Of a stretch of DNA of 64,000 nt, positions 27,407-37,016 are shown in pieces. Under the pieces are notes generated by a model, which was not told the DNA's origin, searched no databases, and saw nothing but the letters and a program-made list of their open reading frames with translations. The position numbers and the translations under genes were made by a program. This stretch comes from Pseudomonas sp. MYb118 (lineage in GTDB: Bacteria; Pseudomonadota; Gammaproteobacteria; Pseudomonadales; Pseudomonadaceae), in contig NZ_JBFRXN010000001.1 in assembly GCF_040947875.1 (NCBI RefSeq), forward strand, positions 992,001-1,056,000. Direction: 5' to 3'. The number at the start of each line of letters is the position of its first letter. The first letter of the stretch is position 1.

Positions 27407-27970
27407 TCAAACGCCGGGGCGATTGATGATTTCCAGCGTGGGCAACATGCGAATGGGTTTGGAGAAGTTGGCGTAATTCACAGAGGTTTTGGTCACCACG
27501 CGGTGCAATTCCTGCACGCGCTCAGGCGTTGCGTCGGTGTCGATGCGCACTACGTAGCTGACCTCGTCGTAACCTGGGTTGACCTTGTCGTCCAGGCCCA
27601 GAAAGCCCAGCAGGTTCAACTCGCCATCGGTCTCGATCTCGAGGCTGAGCAGCTTGATACCCATGGCCGCGGCGTTCACCGCATAGCCCACCGAGAGGCA
27701 CGCGTTCAGTGCGGCCATCAGCAACTCCTGAGGGTTGGGCGCAGTGTTCTGCCCCAGCAGTTCGAAGGGTTCGTCGGCCGCGATTTCAAAATGACGAGGG
27801 TGATCGGTGCCGCTCAAGTGATAGCGGCTGACGGTGGCGACACTGCGGGTTTGATGTTCCCATCTGGTTTTCACGTTGAAGCGGGCGAACCGTTTCGAGT
27901 TGTCCTGCGACAGGTCCTGGGCGAAACCTTTGAGCGCTGCGACGTCGATACCGTTGAGCAGGGTGTCCAT
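27407..27970 (-). CDS. OsmC-family protein
   Basis: The 187-aa OsmC/Ohr-fold protein has the conserved NPQELLMAALNACLSVGY helix with Cys91. Only this one of the two Ohr peroxidatic cysteines is present, so it belongs to an uncharacterised OsmC group rather than to classical organic hydroperoxide reductases. ATG 27970 has AGAGGA at a good distance. It lies 21 nt upstream of the old yellow enzyme start, so the two are probably co-transcribed. Confidence 0.88.
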   Translation of the reverse strand: MDTLLNGIDVAALKGFAQDLSQDNSKRFARFNVKTRWEHQTRSVATVSRYHLSGTDHPRHFEIAADEPFELLGQNTAPNPQELLMAALNACLSVGYAVNAAAMGIKLLSLEIETDGELNLLGFLGLDDKVNPGYDEVSYVVRIDTDATPERVQELHRVVTKTSVNYANFSKPIRMLPTLEIINRPGV

Positions 27971-28114
27971 TGCAAATCCTCTGGTGTGGGGGGAACGGAA
28001 AAGCCGCGCATCCGAATGCCGCGCAGTCGATGGCGTGCCAGTCGTGTTGGATTGGAGGCGGGCGTGAAGCACCTCACGACGCTGGGCGTTCGTGAGGTGG
28101 GTAAACCGGTTGGG

Positions 28115-28744
28115 CTAGCTCACCTGGGGCGTGGCGTACCACTGCGCATCAGGGGTAGGGAAGCGCATGATGGTGCGAATGTTCTGCGCATTGTTTTGGC
28201 TGGTCAGCAGTTCCACCAGCAAAAAGGCCACTTCCGACGCGGTGCCCGGGCCGCTGGAGGTAATGATTTTTCCATCGAGTACCAGTGGCTGATCAATGAA
28301 GCGCGCCCCGGTCTCGATCAGTTGTTGCTTCCTGCGCCCGCCAATCTGGTGATAGATCGTGGCGTTGCGGTTCAGCAATACCCCGGCGCGGCCCAGGCAC
28401 AACGAGGACACGCAGACACTGGCGATGATTTTGTCGGCATCGACGAAATGGCGGATGGTGGCCAGGAAGGGCTCGCTCAAGGCTTCTTCGTAAAAGCCGC
28501 TGGGTTCGAAGCCGCCGGGCAACGCCAGTGCATCGAACTCATCGAGGTCCAGGTGAGCGAGCAGTCGGTTGGGGCGAATGACCAGGCCGAAGGTCGAGGT
28601 GATTTCCGGTCGCAGTGCGGCCATGACCAGTTCGACCTTTTCATCGCCCAGCAGGTCCGCCCAACCCAGAACATCGGTAAACGCCGCCATCTCCATGGGT
28701 TCAACGCCATTGGCGAGTAGCATCAGTACCTTCTTCACCTTCAT
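28115..28744 (-). CDS. DJ-1/PfpI-family protein
   Basis: The 209-aa protein has the DJ-1 fold: LLANGVEPMEM with the conserved Glu, LALPGGFEPSGF, and the nucleophile elbow Cys111 in IASVCVSS, matching Cys106 of DJ-1. It is a candidate glyoxalase/deglycase or redox sensor in the cytoplasm. I use ATG 28744 (GGAG close upstream); an in-frame ATG 15 codons or fewer upstream is possible. It is on the same strand as OsmC and the reductase and downstream of the LysR gene. Confidence 0.86.
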   Translation of the reverse strand: MKVKKVLMLLANGVEPMEMAAFTDVLGWADLLGDEKVELVMAALRPEITSTFGLVIRPNRLLAHLDLDEFDALALPGGFEPSGFYEEALSEPFLATIRHFVDADKIIASVCVSSLCLGRAGVLLNRNATIYHQIGGRRKQQLIETGARFIDQPLVLDGKIITSSGPGTASEVAFLLVELLTSQNNAQNIRTIMRFPTPDAQWYATPQVS

Positions 28745-28864
28745 TTCTCCGCTGTCGTCCATCGCTGGCAATGAGGGTGATGGTTGATGTTTTGGCTGTG
28801 GGAGACAATCCGCTGAATCGGCAATTAACAATTCCAGCGAGTGAAACAACCGCCGTGTGAGCGC

Positions 28865-29797
28865 TCAAGGCAACGCGTGCGCGTCCAGGCGCCAGCTCGG
28901 TTCCGCGGTGCGTATGACGTCGCCCACCCAATCGACGAACGCCCGCACGGTGGGTGAAAGGTGGCGGTTTTTCGGGTACAGGACCGACAGCGGAACGGCC
29001 GGCGAGCAGTAGTCGGTGAGCACCGGCTTGAGCCGGCCGCTGAGCAGGTGACGGCGCACCATGTAGCTGCCTGCGCGGATCAGGCCCAGGCCTTCGAGGG
29101 CACAGGCGACGTACGCATCGGTGTCGTTGACGATCAGGCGTTCGCGCATGCGCACGCAGCGGTCTTCGCCGTCGACCACGTAATGCCACTCCAGCGAGCG
29201 GGCGGTGCGGCTGGACAGGTAACCCACTGCGTGATGGTCCGCCAGGTCTTCCAGGGTTTGCGGCGTGCCATGCTCGGCCAGGTATTCGGGGGAGGCGCAG
29301 GTGACCCAGTCAAAGGCACCGACACGCTTGGCGACCAGTGTCGGCGAATCTTCGGGGATGCCGGTGCGGATCACGCAGTCGATGCCTTCCTGGATCAGCT
29401 CGACCGTGCGGTCGGCCATGGTCAAGGTCAGTTCGACATCGGGAAAACGCGCCTGGAAATCCTTGATCGAAGGCAACACCACCAGGCGCGCGAGTGACAG
29501 CGTCATGTCGACCCGCAGGCGCCCGCGGGGTTGTCCGGCGGAGCCCGGGAAGCCGGACTCGACGGCTTCGATGTCCGCCAGCAGCCGTCGGCAATGGTCG
29601 TAGTACAGCGTGCCGTCGGGCGTCAGGCTGATGTGCCGCGTGGTGCGCCGCAGCAGACACACCCCGAGGAACGCTTCCAGCTCCTTGACCGCGCGGGTGA
29701 CCCGCGACGGTGGCAGGGACAGGCTTTCCGCGGCCCGACTGAAGCTGTGCATTTCGACAACGCGGGAAAAGATCTGCATCGACTGAAGACGATCCAC
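28865..29797 (-). CDS. LysR-family transcriptional regulator divergent from the RND operon
   Basis: The 310-aa protein has a winged helix-turn-helix (residues about 3-60, LSLPPSRVTRAVKELE) and an effector domain of the group with RRTTRHISLTPDG. It is divergent from the RND efflux operon at 30007 across a 209-bp gap carrying a LysR-type dyad, and it precedes the DJ-1/OsmC/reductase genes on its own strand. It is therefore a candidate regulator for both sides. Confidence 0.92.
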   Translation of the reverse strand: MDRLQSMQIFSRVVEMHSFSRAAESLSLPPSRVTRAVKELEAFLGVCLLRRTTRHISLTPDGTLYYDHCRRLLADIEAVESGFPGSAGQPRGRLRVDMTLSLARLVVLPSIKDFQARFPDVELTLTMADRTVELIQEGIDCVIRTGIPEDSPTLVAKRVGAFDWVTCASPEYLAEHGTPQTLEDLADHHAVGYLSSRTARSLEWHYVVDGEDRCVRMRERLIVNDTDAYVACALEGLGLIRAGSYMVRRHLLSGRLKPVLTDYCSPAVPLSVLYPKNRHLSPTVRAFVDWVGDVIRTAEPSWRLDAHALP

Positions 29798-29819
29798 TGC
29801 CTACCTCCTTGCCAGTAAT

Positions 29820-29840
29820 TTATTGCATCGGCAGCAATAA
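29820..29840. promoter_or_regulatory. LysR-type operator (TTATTGC-N7-GCAATAA)
   Basis: A perfect dyad of 7-nt half-sites with a 7-nt spacer contains T-N11-A and lies 22 nt upstream of the LysR start. GCAATAA followed by a similar GTT tail recurs at 29920-29930, nearer the RND start, giving a possible second activation half-site. Confidence 0.6.
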
Positions 29841-30006
29841 GTTTGCGCCTGCCTTACGTGTTGGACACTCTACACCCAAGTTAACCGCTGGATGTAATCA
29901 ACCGATAATTCCAAATCAGGCAATAAAGTTACCCAGGTTTCGACCTAGATGTCCCTGTGCGGCGTGCTCAGACTGAAAGCAAATCCACTTCGCCAAGCAC
30001 ACCTCC

Positions 30007-31182
30007 ATGAAACCCTTGAAGAAACCACACATAGCGATCCTTGCGACAGCGATCACGGCGCTCGGCGCAGGCAGCGTGTTTTTGAGCAGTGGCTCGTCCG
30101 TACACGCCGAAGCCACAGCCCCGTTACCTGTCGTCAAATACCAACCGGCATTGAAGCGTTCGGTCGCCGATACACAGGACTACACCGGGCGCCTGGAAGC
30201 CGTCGAGGTTGTCGACGTTCGGCCCAGGGTTGCGGGAACGCTGCTGACGGTGCACTTCAAGGCCGGCCAGCATGTGCGCCAGGGCGAGTTGCTGTTCACC
30301 ATCGACCCGGCGACCTACGAGACCCAGGTGCGCCAGGCACAGGCCAACCTGACGGTGATCGAAGAGCAGAAGCGCCTGGCCGGCGTCGAGCAGGCACGCG
30401 CGCGGCGCTTGCTCGACGCCAATGCCATTTCACGTCGCGAGTTCGATGCGCTGGACAATGCCGCCCGCGAAGCAGGTGCCGCGGTGACGGGCGCGCAGGC
30501 CGCGCTGGCGCACGCGCAATTGCAGCTCGGTTATACCCAGGTGCGTGCACCGATTGCCGGGCGCATCTCCCGCGCGGAAATCACCGCCGGCAACGTCGTG
30601 GGTGCCGGTGGGGATGCCGCTGCCTTGAGCCGGATCGTTTCCGACGACAAGCTCTATGCCTCCTTCAACCTCGACGAACAAAGTTACCTGCGGATCATCG
30701 CGCCAGCCCTGCGCGCCGGGGCGCAACCGCTGATCAATGTCGGCCTGGCCAATGACAACGCCTTTCCTTACAAGGCCACCCTCGAAGCGCTCGACAACCA
30801 GATGGACACCCGTTCGGGAACGGTGCGCGTGCGCGCCCGGATTGATCAGGTTCGCCCGGAAATGCTCCCGGGCCTGCAGGCGCGCATTCGTCTGCAAGGC
30901 GGCGTGCCCTATGAGGCGGTGACGGTCGAGGAAACCGTGATCGGCACCGATCAGGACCGCAAGTACGTGCTGGTGGTCAACGCCGAGAACAAGGTCGAGC
31001 GACGTTTCGTCGAACTCGGCACGCTGCAGGGTCAGCAGCGGGTGGTGCGCAGCGGTATCGAACCGGGCGCCAGGGTCATCGTCGACGGCGCGTTCCGCGC
31101 GGCCCCCGGCGCCGCCGTCGAGGCGGTCGCCGTCGATGCTGCCCAGACCCAGGCCAGTGCGGTACCGGGAGGTCGCTCGTGA
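30007..31182 (+). CDS. RND efflux periplasmic adaptor (MexE/AcrA type)
   Basis: The 391-aa adaptor has an N-terminal membrane/signal segment (residues about 9-30). The barrel-sandwich halves follow (DVRPRVAGTLLTVHFKAGQHVRQGELLFTID region split by the alpha hairpin at about 100-170), then LGYTQVRAPIAGRISRAEIT and the beta-barrel. It bridges the RND pump and the outer-membrane channel. It is the first gene of a five-gene rightward operon and overlaps the pump gene (GTGA). Confidence 0.92.
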   Translation: MKPLKKPHIAILATAITALGAGSVFLSSGSSVHAEATAPLPVVKYQPALKRSVADTQDYTGRLEAVEVVDVRPRVAGTLLTVHFKAGQHVRQGELLFTIDPATYETQVRQAQANLTVIEEQKRLAGVEQARARRLLDANAISRREFDALDNAAREAGAAVTGAQAALAHAQLQLGYTQVRAPIAGRISRAEITAGNVVGAGGDAAALSRIVSDDKLYASFNLDEQSYLRIIAPALRAGAQPLINVGLANDNAFPYKATLEALDNQMDTRSGTVRVRARIDQVRPEMLPGLQARIRLQGGVPYEAVTVEETVIGTDQDRKYVLVVNAENKVERRFVELGTLQGQQRVVRSGIEPGARVIVDGAFRAAPGAAVEAVAVDAAQTQASAVPGGRS

Positions 31183-34100
31183 ACATCTCGAAGTTTTTCA
31201 TCGACCGGCCGATCTTCGCCTGTGTGATTTCCGCGCTGATCCTGCTTGCGGGGATCGTCTCGGCGTTCAACATGCCGGTTTCGGAATACCCGCAGGTCAT
31301 TCCACCGTCGGTGGTGGTGCATGCGCAGTACCCCGGCGCCAACGCCAAGACCATCGCCGAGACCGTTGCAGCGCCGCTGGAGCAGTCGATCAACGGCGTG
31401 CAAGACATGCTCTACATGGACTCCAAGGCCAGCGGCGATGGCCACCTCTACCTGACGGTGACCTTCAAGCTCGGCACCGACCCGGACCGCGCGCAGCAAT
31501 TCGTGCAGACCCGCGTCTCGCAGGCCCAGGCGCGCCTGCCGGAAGACGTGCAGCGCCTGGGCGTCACGGCCATCAAGAACTCGCCGATCATTACCATCGC
31601 CGTGCACATGGTTTCGCCCAAGGGCACCTATGACAACAACTACGTCAGCAACTACGCGATCCTGCATGTGAAGGATCGCCTCGCGCGGATTTCCGGGGTC
31701 GGGGAGGTGTCGATCTGGGGGCCGGGCGGTTACGCCATGCGCGTCTGGCTGGACCCGGCCGCCCTGGCCGAGCGCGGGCTGAGCGCCAGTGATGTGGCCA
31801 GCGCGATCCGTCGCCAGAACATCCAGGCCGCGGTGGGGACCATCGGCAGTGCGCCGACGCCGGCAGATACCGCCTTCCAGCTCAACATCAACGCCGATGG
31901 CCGCCTCAAGACGCCGGAAGAGTTCAAGGGCATCGTCATCAAGTCCGACGCCCGTGGCGCGATCACGCGCCTGGGTGACGTGGCCCGCGTGGAGCTGGGC
32001 GCCGAAGACTATGGCATCCGCGCCACCCTGGATAACGCACCCGCCGTGGCGGTCACCGTGCAGGAGGCGCCGGGCGCCAACTCGCTGGAGATCTCACGCG
32101 AGGTGCATCGCGCCATGCAGGAACTGGAGCAGGACTTCCCCGAAGATCTGGTTTATCGCGTGGTCTACGAGCCCAGCCGTGCGGTGCAGAACGGCATTGA
32201 TGCGGTCATCGAAACCTTGCTGGAGTCCGTGGCGCTGGTGGTGCTGGTGGTGTTCCTGTTCCTGCAGACCTGGCGCGCGTCGATCATTCCACTGCTGGCG
32301 GTGCCGATTTCGATCATCGGTACGTTCACCTTCCTGCTGCTGGCGGGCTACTCGATCAACACCCTGTCGTTGTTCGGCCTGGTGGTGGCCATCGGTATCG
32401 TGGTCGACGATGCCATCGTGGTCGTCGAGAACGTCGAGCGCAACATCGCCCGAGGCCTGAACCCGCGTGAGGCGACCTACCAGGCCATGCGCGAAGTCAG
32501 CGGCCCGATCATCGCCATCGCCCTGACACTGTCCGCCGTGTTCCTGCCGCTGGCGTTTCTCAGCGGCTTGACCGGGGAGTTCTACAAGCAGTTCGCGGTG
32601 ACGATCGCCATCTCCACGCTGATCTCGGCAGTCAACTCGCTGACACTCTCGCCAGCGCTCTCGGCCTTGCTGCTCAAGGGCCATGGCGATGCACCCGACG
32701 CGGTGACCCGAGTGACGCAAAAGTTGTTCGGAGGATTCTTCGAGCGCTTCAATCGCGCGTTCGGGCGTGCCTCCGAAGGGTACGGTTCGGGTATCGGCAA
32801 ACTCATCAGGCACAAAGGCGGCATGCTGGTGGTGTACGCAGGATTGCTGGCGGCGACCTGGTGGCTCACCGGGCATGTGCCGGGCGGTTTCGTGCCGGCC
32901 CAGGACAAAGAATACCTGGTCAGCCTGGCGCAGTTGCCCGAGGGTTCGACCCTGGATCGCACCGAAGCGACCATGAACCGGATGAACGAGATCGCCCTCA
33001 GGCATCCGGCCGTGATGGGCACTTCGAGCTACAGCGGCCTGTCGATCAACGCCGTGACCAAGAGTTCGAGCACGGCGCTGAGTTTTGTCCTGCTCAAGCC
33101 GTTCAACGAACGCAAGGGCATCAGTGCCAACCAGGTGGCGGCCGACCTGGCCCGTGAGTTTGCCAGCATCGGTCATGCCTTCACCGGTATTTTCCCGCCG
33201 CCACCGGTGTATGGCCTGGGCACCCTGGGCGGCTTCAAGCTGCAGATCGAAGATCGCGCGGACGCCGGATACGAAGAGCTGTACCGCGCGACCCAGGCGT
33301 TCATCAAGAAGGCGTCCGAGGCACCGGAACTCGGACCGCTGTTCTCCACTTACACGGTCAACGTGCCGCAACTGAAAGTCGACATCGACCGGGCCAGGGC
33401 GCAGCAACTGGGCGTGGACACGCCGGCGGTCCTCAACACCCTGCAAGCGTTCCTGGGCTCTTACTACGTCAACGACTTCAACTTCCTTGGTCGCGTGTAT
33501 CAGGTGCGCATGCAGGCCGACAGTGAGTTCCGCTCCAAGCCGGACGACATCGGCCAACTGCACGTGCGCAGCGAGTCGGGGCAGATGGTGCCGATCGCCT
33601 CTGTGGCGACGATCAGCCAGACCTACGGCCCGGACCAGGTGGTGCGTTACAACGGTTTCACCGCAGCGGATGTCAGCGGCAGCCCGGCGCCCGGCTACTC
33701 GTCGGACCAGGCGATGGCGACGATCCAGCGCATCGCCGCACAAACCCTGCCTGCCGGCATGAGCTACGAGTGGACGGACCTGACCTACCAGCAAATCATC
33801 GCCGGCAATACGGCCGTGTGGATCCTGCCGCTGTGCGTGCTGCTGGTGTTCTTCGTGCTGGCGGCCCAGTACGAGAGCCTGACGCTGCCACTGGCGATCA
33901 TTCTGATCATTCCGATGAGCATCTTTTCCGCGCTGCTCGGGGTCTGGCTGACCCAGGGCGACAACAACATCTTCACCCAGATCGGCCTCATCGTGCTCGT
34001 CGGCCTGGCGTCGAAAAACGCCATCCTGATCGTCGAGTTCGCCCGGGAACTGGAGATGGCGGGCAAGTCCACGGTGGCAGCGGTGATCGAGGCCTGTCGC

Positions 34101-34379
34101 CTGCGCCTGCGGCCGATCCTGATGACTTCGATGGCCTTCATCATGGGCGTGATTCCGCTGGTGGCCTCCACCGGTGCCGGGGCGGAAATGCGCCAGGCCA
34201 TGGGCATCTCGGTGTTCTTCGGCATGATCGGCGTGACGCTGTTCGGTTTGTTCCTGACGCCGCTGTTCTACGTGGTGGTGCGCAAGTTGAGCGGTGCCCG
34301 GGCGCTGCACTCCGCCACGCATCACGACGCACCCTCGCTCGCGCCTCATGCTGTTGAATCGTCGGAGGGCCAGGTATGA
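31179..34379 (+). CDS. RND multidrug efflux pump (MexF/AcrB type)
   Basis: This 1066-aa inner-membrane pump has the full HAE1-RND length. It starts FIDRPIFACVISALILLAG, has the paired proton-relay Asp in GIVVDDAIVVVENVERN and the partner Lys in LASKNAILIVEFA, and two large periplasmic loops. The N-terminal and TM4 sequences resemble MexF more than MexB. It exports drugs or electrophilic metabolites using the proton gradient. The start is GTG within the adaptor stop, and the end overlaps the channel gene by ATGA. Confidence 0.95.
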   Translation: MNISKFFIDRPIFACVISALILLAGIVSAFNMPVSEYPQVIPPSVVVHAQYPGANAKTIAETVAAPLEQSINGVQDMLYMDSKASGDGHLYLTVTFKLGTDPDRAQQFVQTRVSQAQARLPEDVQRLGVTAIKNSPIITIAVHMVSPKGTYDNNYVSNYAILHVKDRLARISGVGEVSIWGPGGYAMRVWLDPAALAERGLSASDVASAIRRQNIQAAVGTIGSAPTPADTAFQLNINADGRLKTPEEFKGIVIKSDARGAITRLGDVARVELGAEDYGIRATLDNAPAVAVTVQEAPGANSLEISREVHRAMQELEQDFPEDLVYRVVYEPSRAVQNGIDAVIETLLESVALVVLVVFLFLQTWRASIIPLLAVPISIIGTFTFLLLAGYSINTLSLFGLVVAIGIVVDDAIVVVENVERNIARGLNPREATYQAMREVSGPIIAIALTLSAVFLPLAFLSGLTGEFYKQFAVTIAISTLISAVNSLTLSPALSALLLKGHGDAPDAVTRVTQKLFGGFFERFNRAFGRASEGYGSGIGKLIRHKGGMLVVYAGLLAATWWLTGHVPGGFVPAQDKEYLVSLAQLPEGSTLDRTEATMNRMNEIALRHPAVMGTSSYSGLSINAVTKSSSTALSFVLLKPFNERKGISANQVAADLAREFASIGHAFTGIFPPPPVYGLGTLGGFKLQIEDRADAGYEELYRATQAFIKKASEAPELGPLFSTYTVNVPQLKVDIDRARAQQLGVDTPAVLNTLQAFLGSYYVNDFNFLGRVYQVRMQADSEFRSKPDDIGQLHVRSESGQMVPIASVATISQTYGPDQVVRYNGFTAADVSGSPAPGYSSDQAMATIQRIAAQTLPAGMSYEWTDLTYQQIIAGNTAVWILPLCVLLVFFVLAAQYESLTLPLAIILIIPMSIFSALLGVWLTQGDNNIFTQIGLIVLVGLASKNAILIVEFARELEMAGKSTVAAVIEACRLRLRPILMTSMAFIMGVIPLVASTGAGAEMRQAMGISVFFGMIGVTLFGLFLTPLFYVVVRKLSGARALHSATHHDAPSLAPHAVESSEGQV

Positions 34380-35890
34380 CCGGTCAGACCCCAATGCGCC
34401 TGTCGCTCAATGCAATCGCCGTGGCAATCGCTGCGTGGCTGTTGTCGGGCTGCTCGCTGACGCCCGTTGAGCAACGACCTGATATGGCGTTGCCGGCACA
34501 GTTTGTCGAAGCCGATGAACGTGCCATCGAACCCTTGCAAGCCAGCGAAGCCATCGGCCGTTGGCAGCCGGCAGAACCGGCGGACCAGCAGAAACCTTCG
34601 CCGTGGTGGACGGTATTGGGCGACCCGGTGCTCATGCGCCTGGAAGAGCAGGCACTGGCGGCCAACCCCGATGTCAGCCTGGCCATGGCCCGCTTAAAGC
34701 AGGCGCGTGCCTTGACGTCGCGCAGCGAATCGGCGCGTTGGCCGGACGTGAATGCGGGCTTCGGCCCGACCCGTCAGCGCACCTCAGCGGCGGCCGACGG
34801 CGAGGGCGATGGTGTCCCCGGCACCACGCAAACCCTGTGGCGTGCCCAGGCCACGGTCGCCTACGAAGTCGACCTGTTCGGCCGCGTGTCGGCAAGTGTT
34901 GCCGCCGCGCGGGCCGATGCCGCGCAGCAACAGGCGCTGGCGCATCAAATGCTGCTGCTCGTCCAGGCCGACGTGGCCACGACCTACTTCAGCCTGCGGC
35001 AGCTGGAAGGTGAGCAGCGTCTGTTGCAGGAAACCGTAAAGCTCAGAGAAGACGCAGCGTCGTTGCTGGAGCGCAAGCTGGGTGACGGCGCGGTGCCCAG
35101 TCATGTGGTCGATCAGGCCAGGACCGAGCTGTTTTCCGCTCGGGCTGAACAGTTGGCGGTGGCGCAGCAATTGGCGTTGACCTCCCACGCATTGGCGACC
35201 TTGCTGGGCAAGCCGCCGGCAGCGTTTTCGCTCGAGGCCAGACCGCTGGAAAGTGTCACGGTCAAGCTTCCCCCAGGCGTGCCTTCGACGCTGCTTGAAC
35301 GCCGGCCGGATATCGCCGCCGCCGAACGGGCGATGGCCGCCGAGAATGCGCGGATCGGCGTGGCCAAGGCTGCCTTCTTCCCCTCACTGTCGCTGACCGG
35401 CGCCCTGGGTTACGAATCCAACGACCTGGGCCACCTGGCCGACTGGTCCCAGCGCACCTTCCTGCTGGGCCCGCTGGTGGGAACCGCGCTGAGTTTGCCG
35501 GTGTTCGATGGCGGGCGGCGCAAGGCCGACATCAGCCGCGCCCGCACCGTCTACGAACAGCGCGTGGCTGAGTACCGCAAGACGGTGCTCCAGGCCTTTC
35601 GCGAGGTCGAGGACTCACTGGCCTCGCTGCGCACCCTCGACCAGCGCATCGTTCACCAGCGTGGCGCGCAGGACTCGTCGGCACGGGTCGCCCAGTCGGC
35701 CCAGGCGAGGTTCGACGAAGGGGATGTCGATTACCTGGAGGTGGTCGATGCCCAGCGCACGCTGCTGCGCAGTCGCCAGTCACTGATCCAGTCCGAAGGC
35801 GCCCGTGCGCGGGCGACCGTGGACCTGGTGCGCGCGCTCGGCGGAGGCTGGGAGGTTGCTGGCGCCGAGGCGCTGGCCGTATCGCATTGA
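34376..35890 (+). CDS. Outer-membrane efflux channel (OprN/NodT family)
   Basis: The 504-aa protein has a lipobox (LLSGC) and the two repeats of the TolC-like fold, each with the typical periplasmic helices; YEVDLFGRVSASVAAARADA and LERRPDIAAAERAM are family signatures. It forms the trimeric exit duct of the pump. An in-frame ATG at 34394 is an alternative start. It is co-translated with the pump gene and followed 22 nt later by an old yellow enzyme. Confidence 0.93.
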   Translation: MTGQTPMRLSLNAIAVAIAAWLLSGCSLTPVEQRPDMALPAQFVEADERAIEPLQASEAIGRWQPAEPADQQKPSPWWTVLGDPVLMRLEEQALAANPDVSLAMARLKQARALTSRSESARWPDVNAGFGPTRQRTSAAADGEGDGVPGTTQTLWRAQATVAYEVDLFGRVSASVAAARADAAQQQALAHQMLLLVQADVATTYFSLRQLEGEQRLLQETVKLREDAASLLERKLGDGAVPSHVVDQARTELFSARAEQLAVAQQLALTSHALATLLGKPPAAFSLEARPLESVTVKLPPGVPSTLLERRPDIAAAERAMAAENARIGVAKAAFFPSLSLTGALGYESNDLGHLADWSQRTFLLGPLVGTALSLPVFDGGRRKADISRARTVYEQRVAEYRKTVLQAFREVEDSLASLRTLDQRIVHQRGAQDSSARVAQSAQARFDEGDVDYLEVVDAQRTLLRSRQSLIQSEGARARATVDLVRALGGGWEVAGAEALAVSH

Positions 35891-35912
35891 TCTCGTCATC
35901 TGGAGGTGTTCC

Positions 35913-37001
35913 ATGTCCGTTTCCGATCTGTTCAAACCCCTGGAGCTGCTGCATGGCCCAGCCATGCGCAACCGTTTCATGCTCGCACCGCTGACCAATC
36001 AGCAAAGCGAACACGATGGACGTGCGTCCGAATTCGACCAGCACTGGATCGAGCAACTGGCACAAGGCGGCTACGGCTTGATCCAGACCTGTGCCACCCA
36101 CGTCGAGGCCAGCGGCATAGGCTTCGAACGGCAGTTGGGCATTTTCTGTGATGAACACCTGGCGGGCCTGACTGCCATGGCGTCGGCGATTCGCCAGGGC
36201 GGTGGTTTATCTGCGGTGCAATTGCACCATGCCGGGCACCGCGCCAATCCGCTGATTGGCGGCATTCCCGCACCGGCTTCCCACTACACGGTACCGGGCG
36301 TGCGGGCGTTGACCACCGAAGAAGTCGAGCGCATTCGTGACAACTTCATCGCCGGTGCAGTGCGCGCGGAGCAGGCCGGCTTCGATGGTGTCGCTATCCA
36401 TGGTGCGTTCGGCTGGATTCTCTCGGAGTTCCTGTCGCCGCTGTTCAACGACCGCACGGACAAATATGGCGGCAGCCTGGAAAACCGCGCTCGCCTCACC
36501 CTGGAGGTGATCGAAGGCATCCGCAGGCGCTGTGGTCCGGCGTTCCAGATCGGTTGGCGCCTGTCGGTCGAGCGTTATGGGCTGCTCCTGGAGGAACTGC
36601 GCGAGGTCACCGCCGATATCCTTCAGCGCGAACTGATCGACTACCTTGATCTGGCACTGTGGGATTCGGCGCAGATCGTTCAGGACGGGACGTTCAAGGG
36701 GCAGAGCATGCTCAGCGTTTTCACCCGCCTTGACCGGGGTGGCGTGAAGCTGGGGACGGCAGGCAAGATCATGGGCGCCCAGCGTGCGGCGCAGCTGCTG
36801 GAGGAGGGCTGCGATTTCGTCCTGATTGGCCGTGCCGGCATTCTGCAGCGCGATTTTCCGCTGCAGGTTCAGGCCAATCCGCACTACGACAGCCCGAAAC
36901 TTCCGGTGACGGCGCAGTATTTACGCTCGGGCGGCATGAGTGAGCGCTTTATCAATCACATGCGTGGATGGCAAAGTTTCGTGGTCCGAGGGAGCCTGTG
37001 A
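35913..37001 (+). CDS. NADH:flavin oxidoreductase / old yellow enzyme (second of three)
   Basis: This 362-aa FMN TIM-barrel has RFMLAPLTNQQS near the start, LHHAGHRANP, AIHGAFGWILSEFLSPLFN and the NDRTDKYGGSLENRA motif. It differs from the NemA-like copies at 26306 and 53892 and looks closer to the 2,4-dienoyl-reductase-like OYE class. ATG 35913 follows TGGAGG. It is embedded in the RND operon, so pump and reductase are likely induced together. Confidence 0.9.
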   Translation: MSVSDLFKPLELLHGPAMRNRFMLAPLTNQQSEHDGRASEFDQHWIEQLAQGGYGLIQTCATHVEASGIGFERQLGIFCDEHLAGLTAMASAIRQGGGLSAVQLHHAGHRANPLIGGIPAPASHYTVPGVRALTTEEVERIRDNFIAGAVRAEQAGFDGVAIHGAFGWILSEFLSPLFNDRTDKYGGSLENRARLTLEVIEGIRRRCGPAFQIGWRLSVERYGLLLEELREVTADILQRELIDYLDLALWDSAQIVQDGTFKGQSMLSVFTRLDRGGVKLGTAGKIMGAQRAAQLLEEGCDFVLIGRAGILQRDFPLQVQANPHYDSPKLPVTAQYLRSGGMSERFINHMRGWQSFVVRGSL

Positions 37002-37016
37002 TATCGAGGAGGAACC

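Noticed and set aside
32094..34394. A 766-codon minus-strand open frame
   Set aside because: It is antisense to the RND pump, with low-complexity His/Gln/Arg composition.
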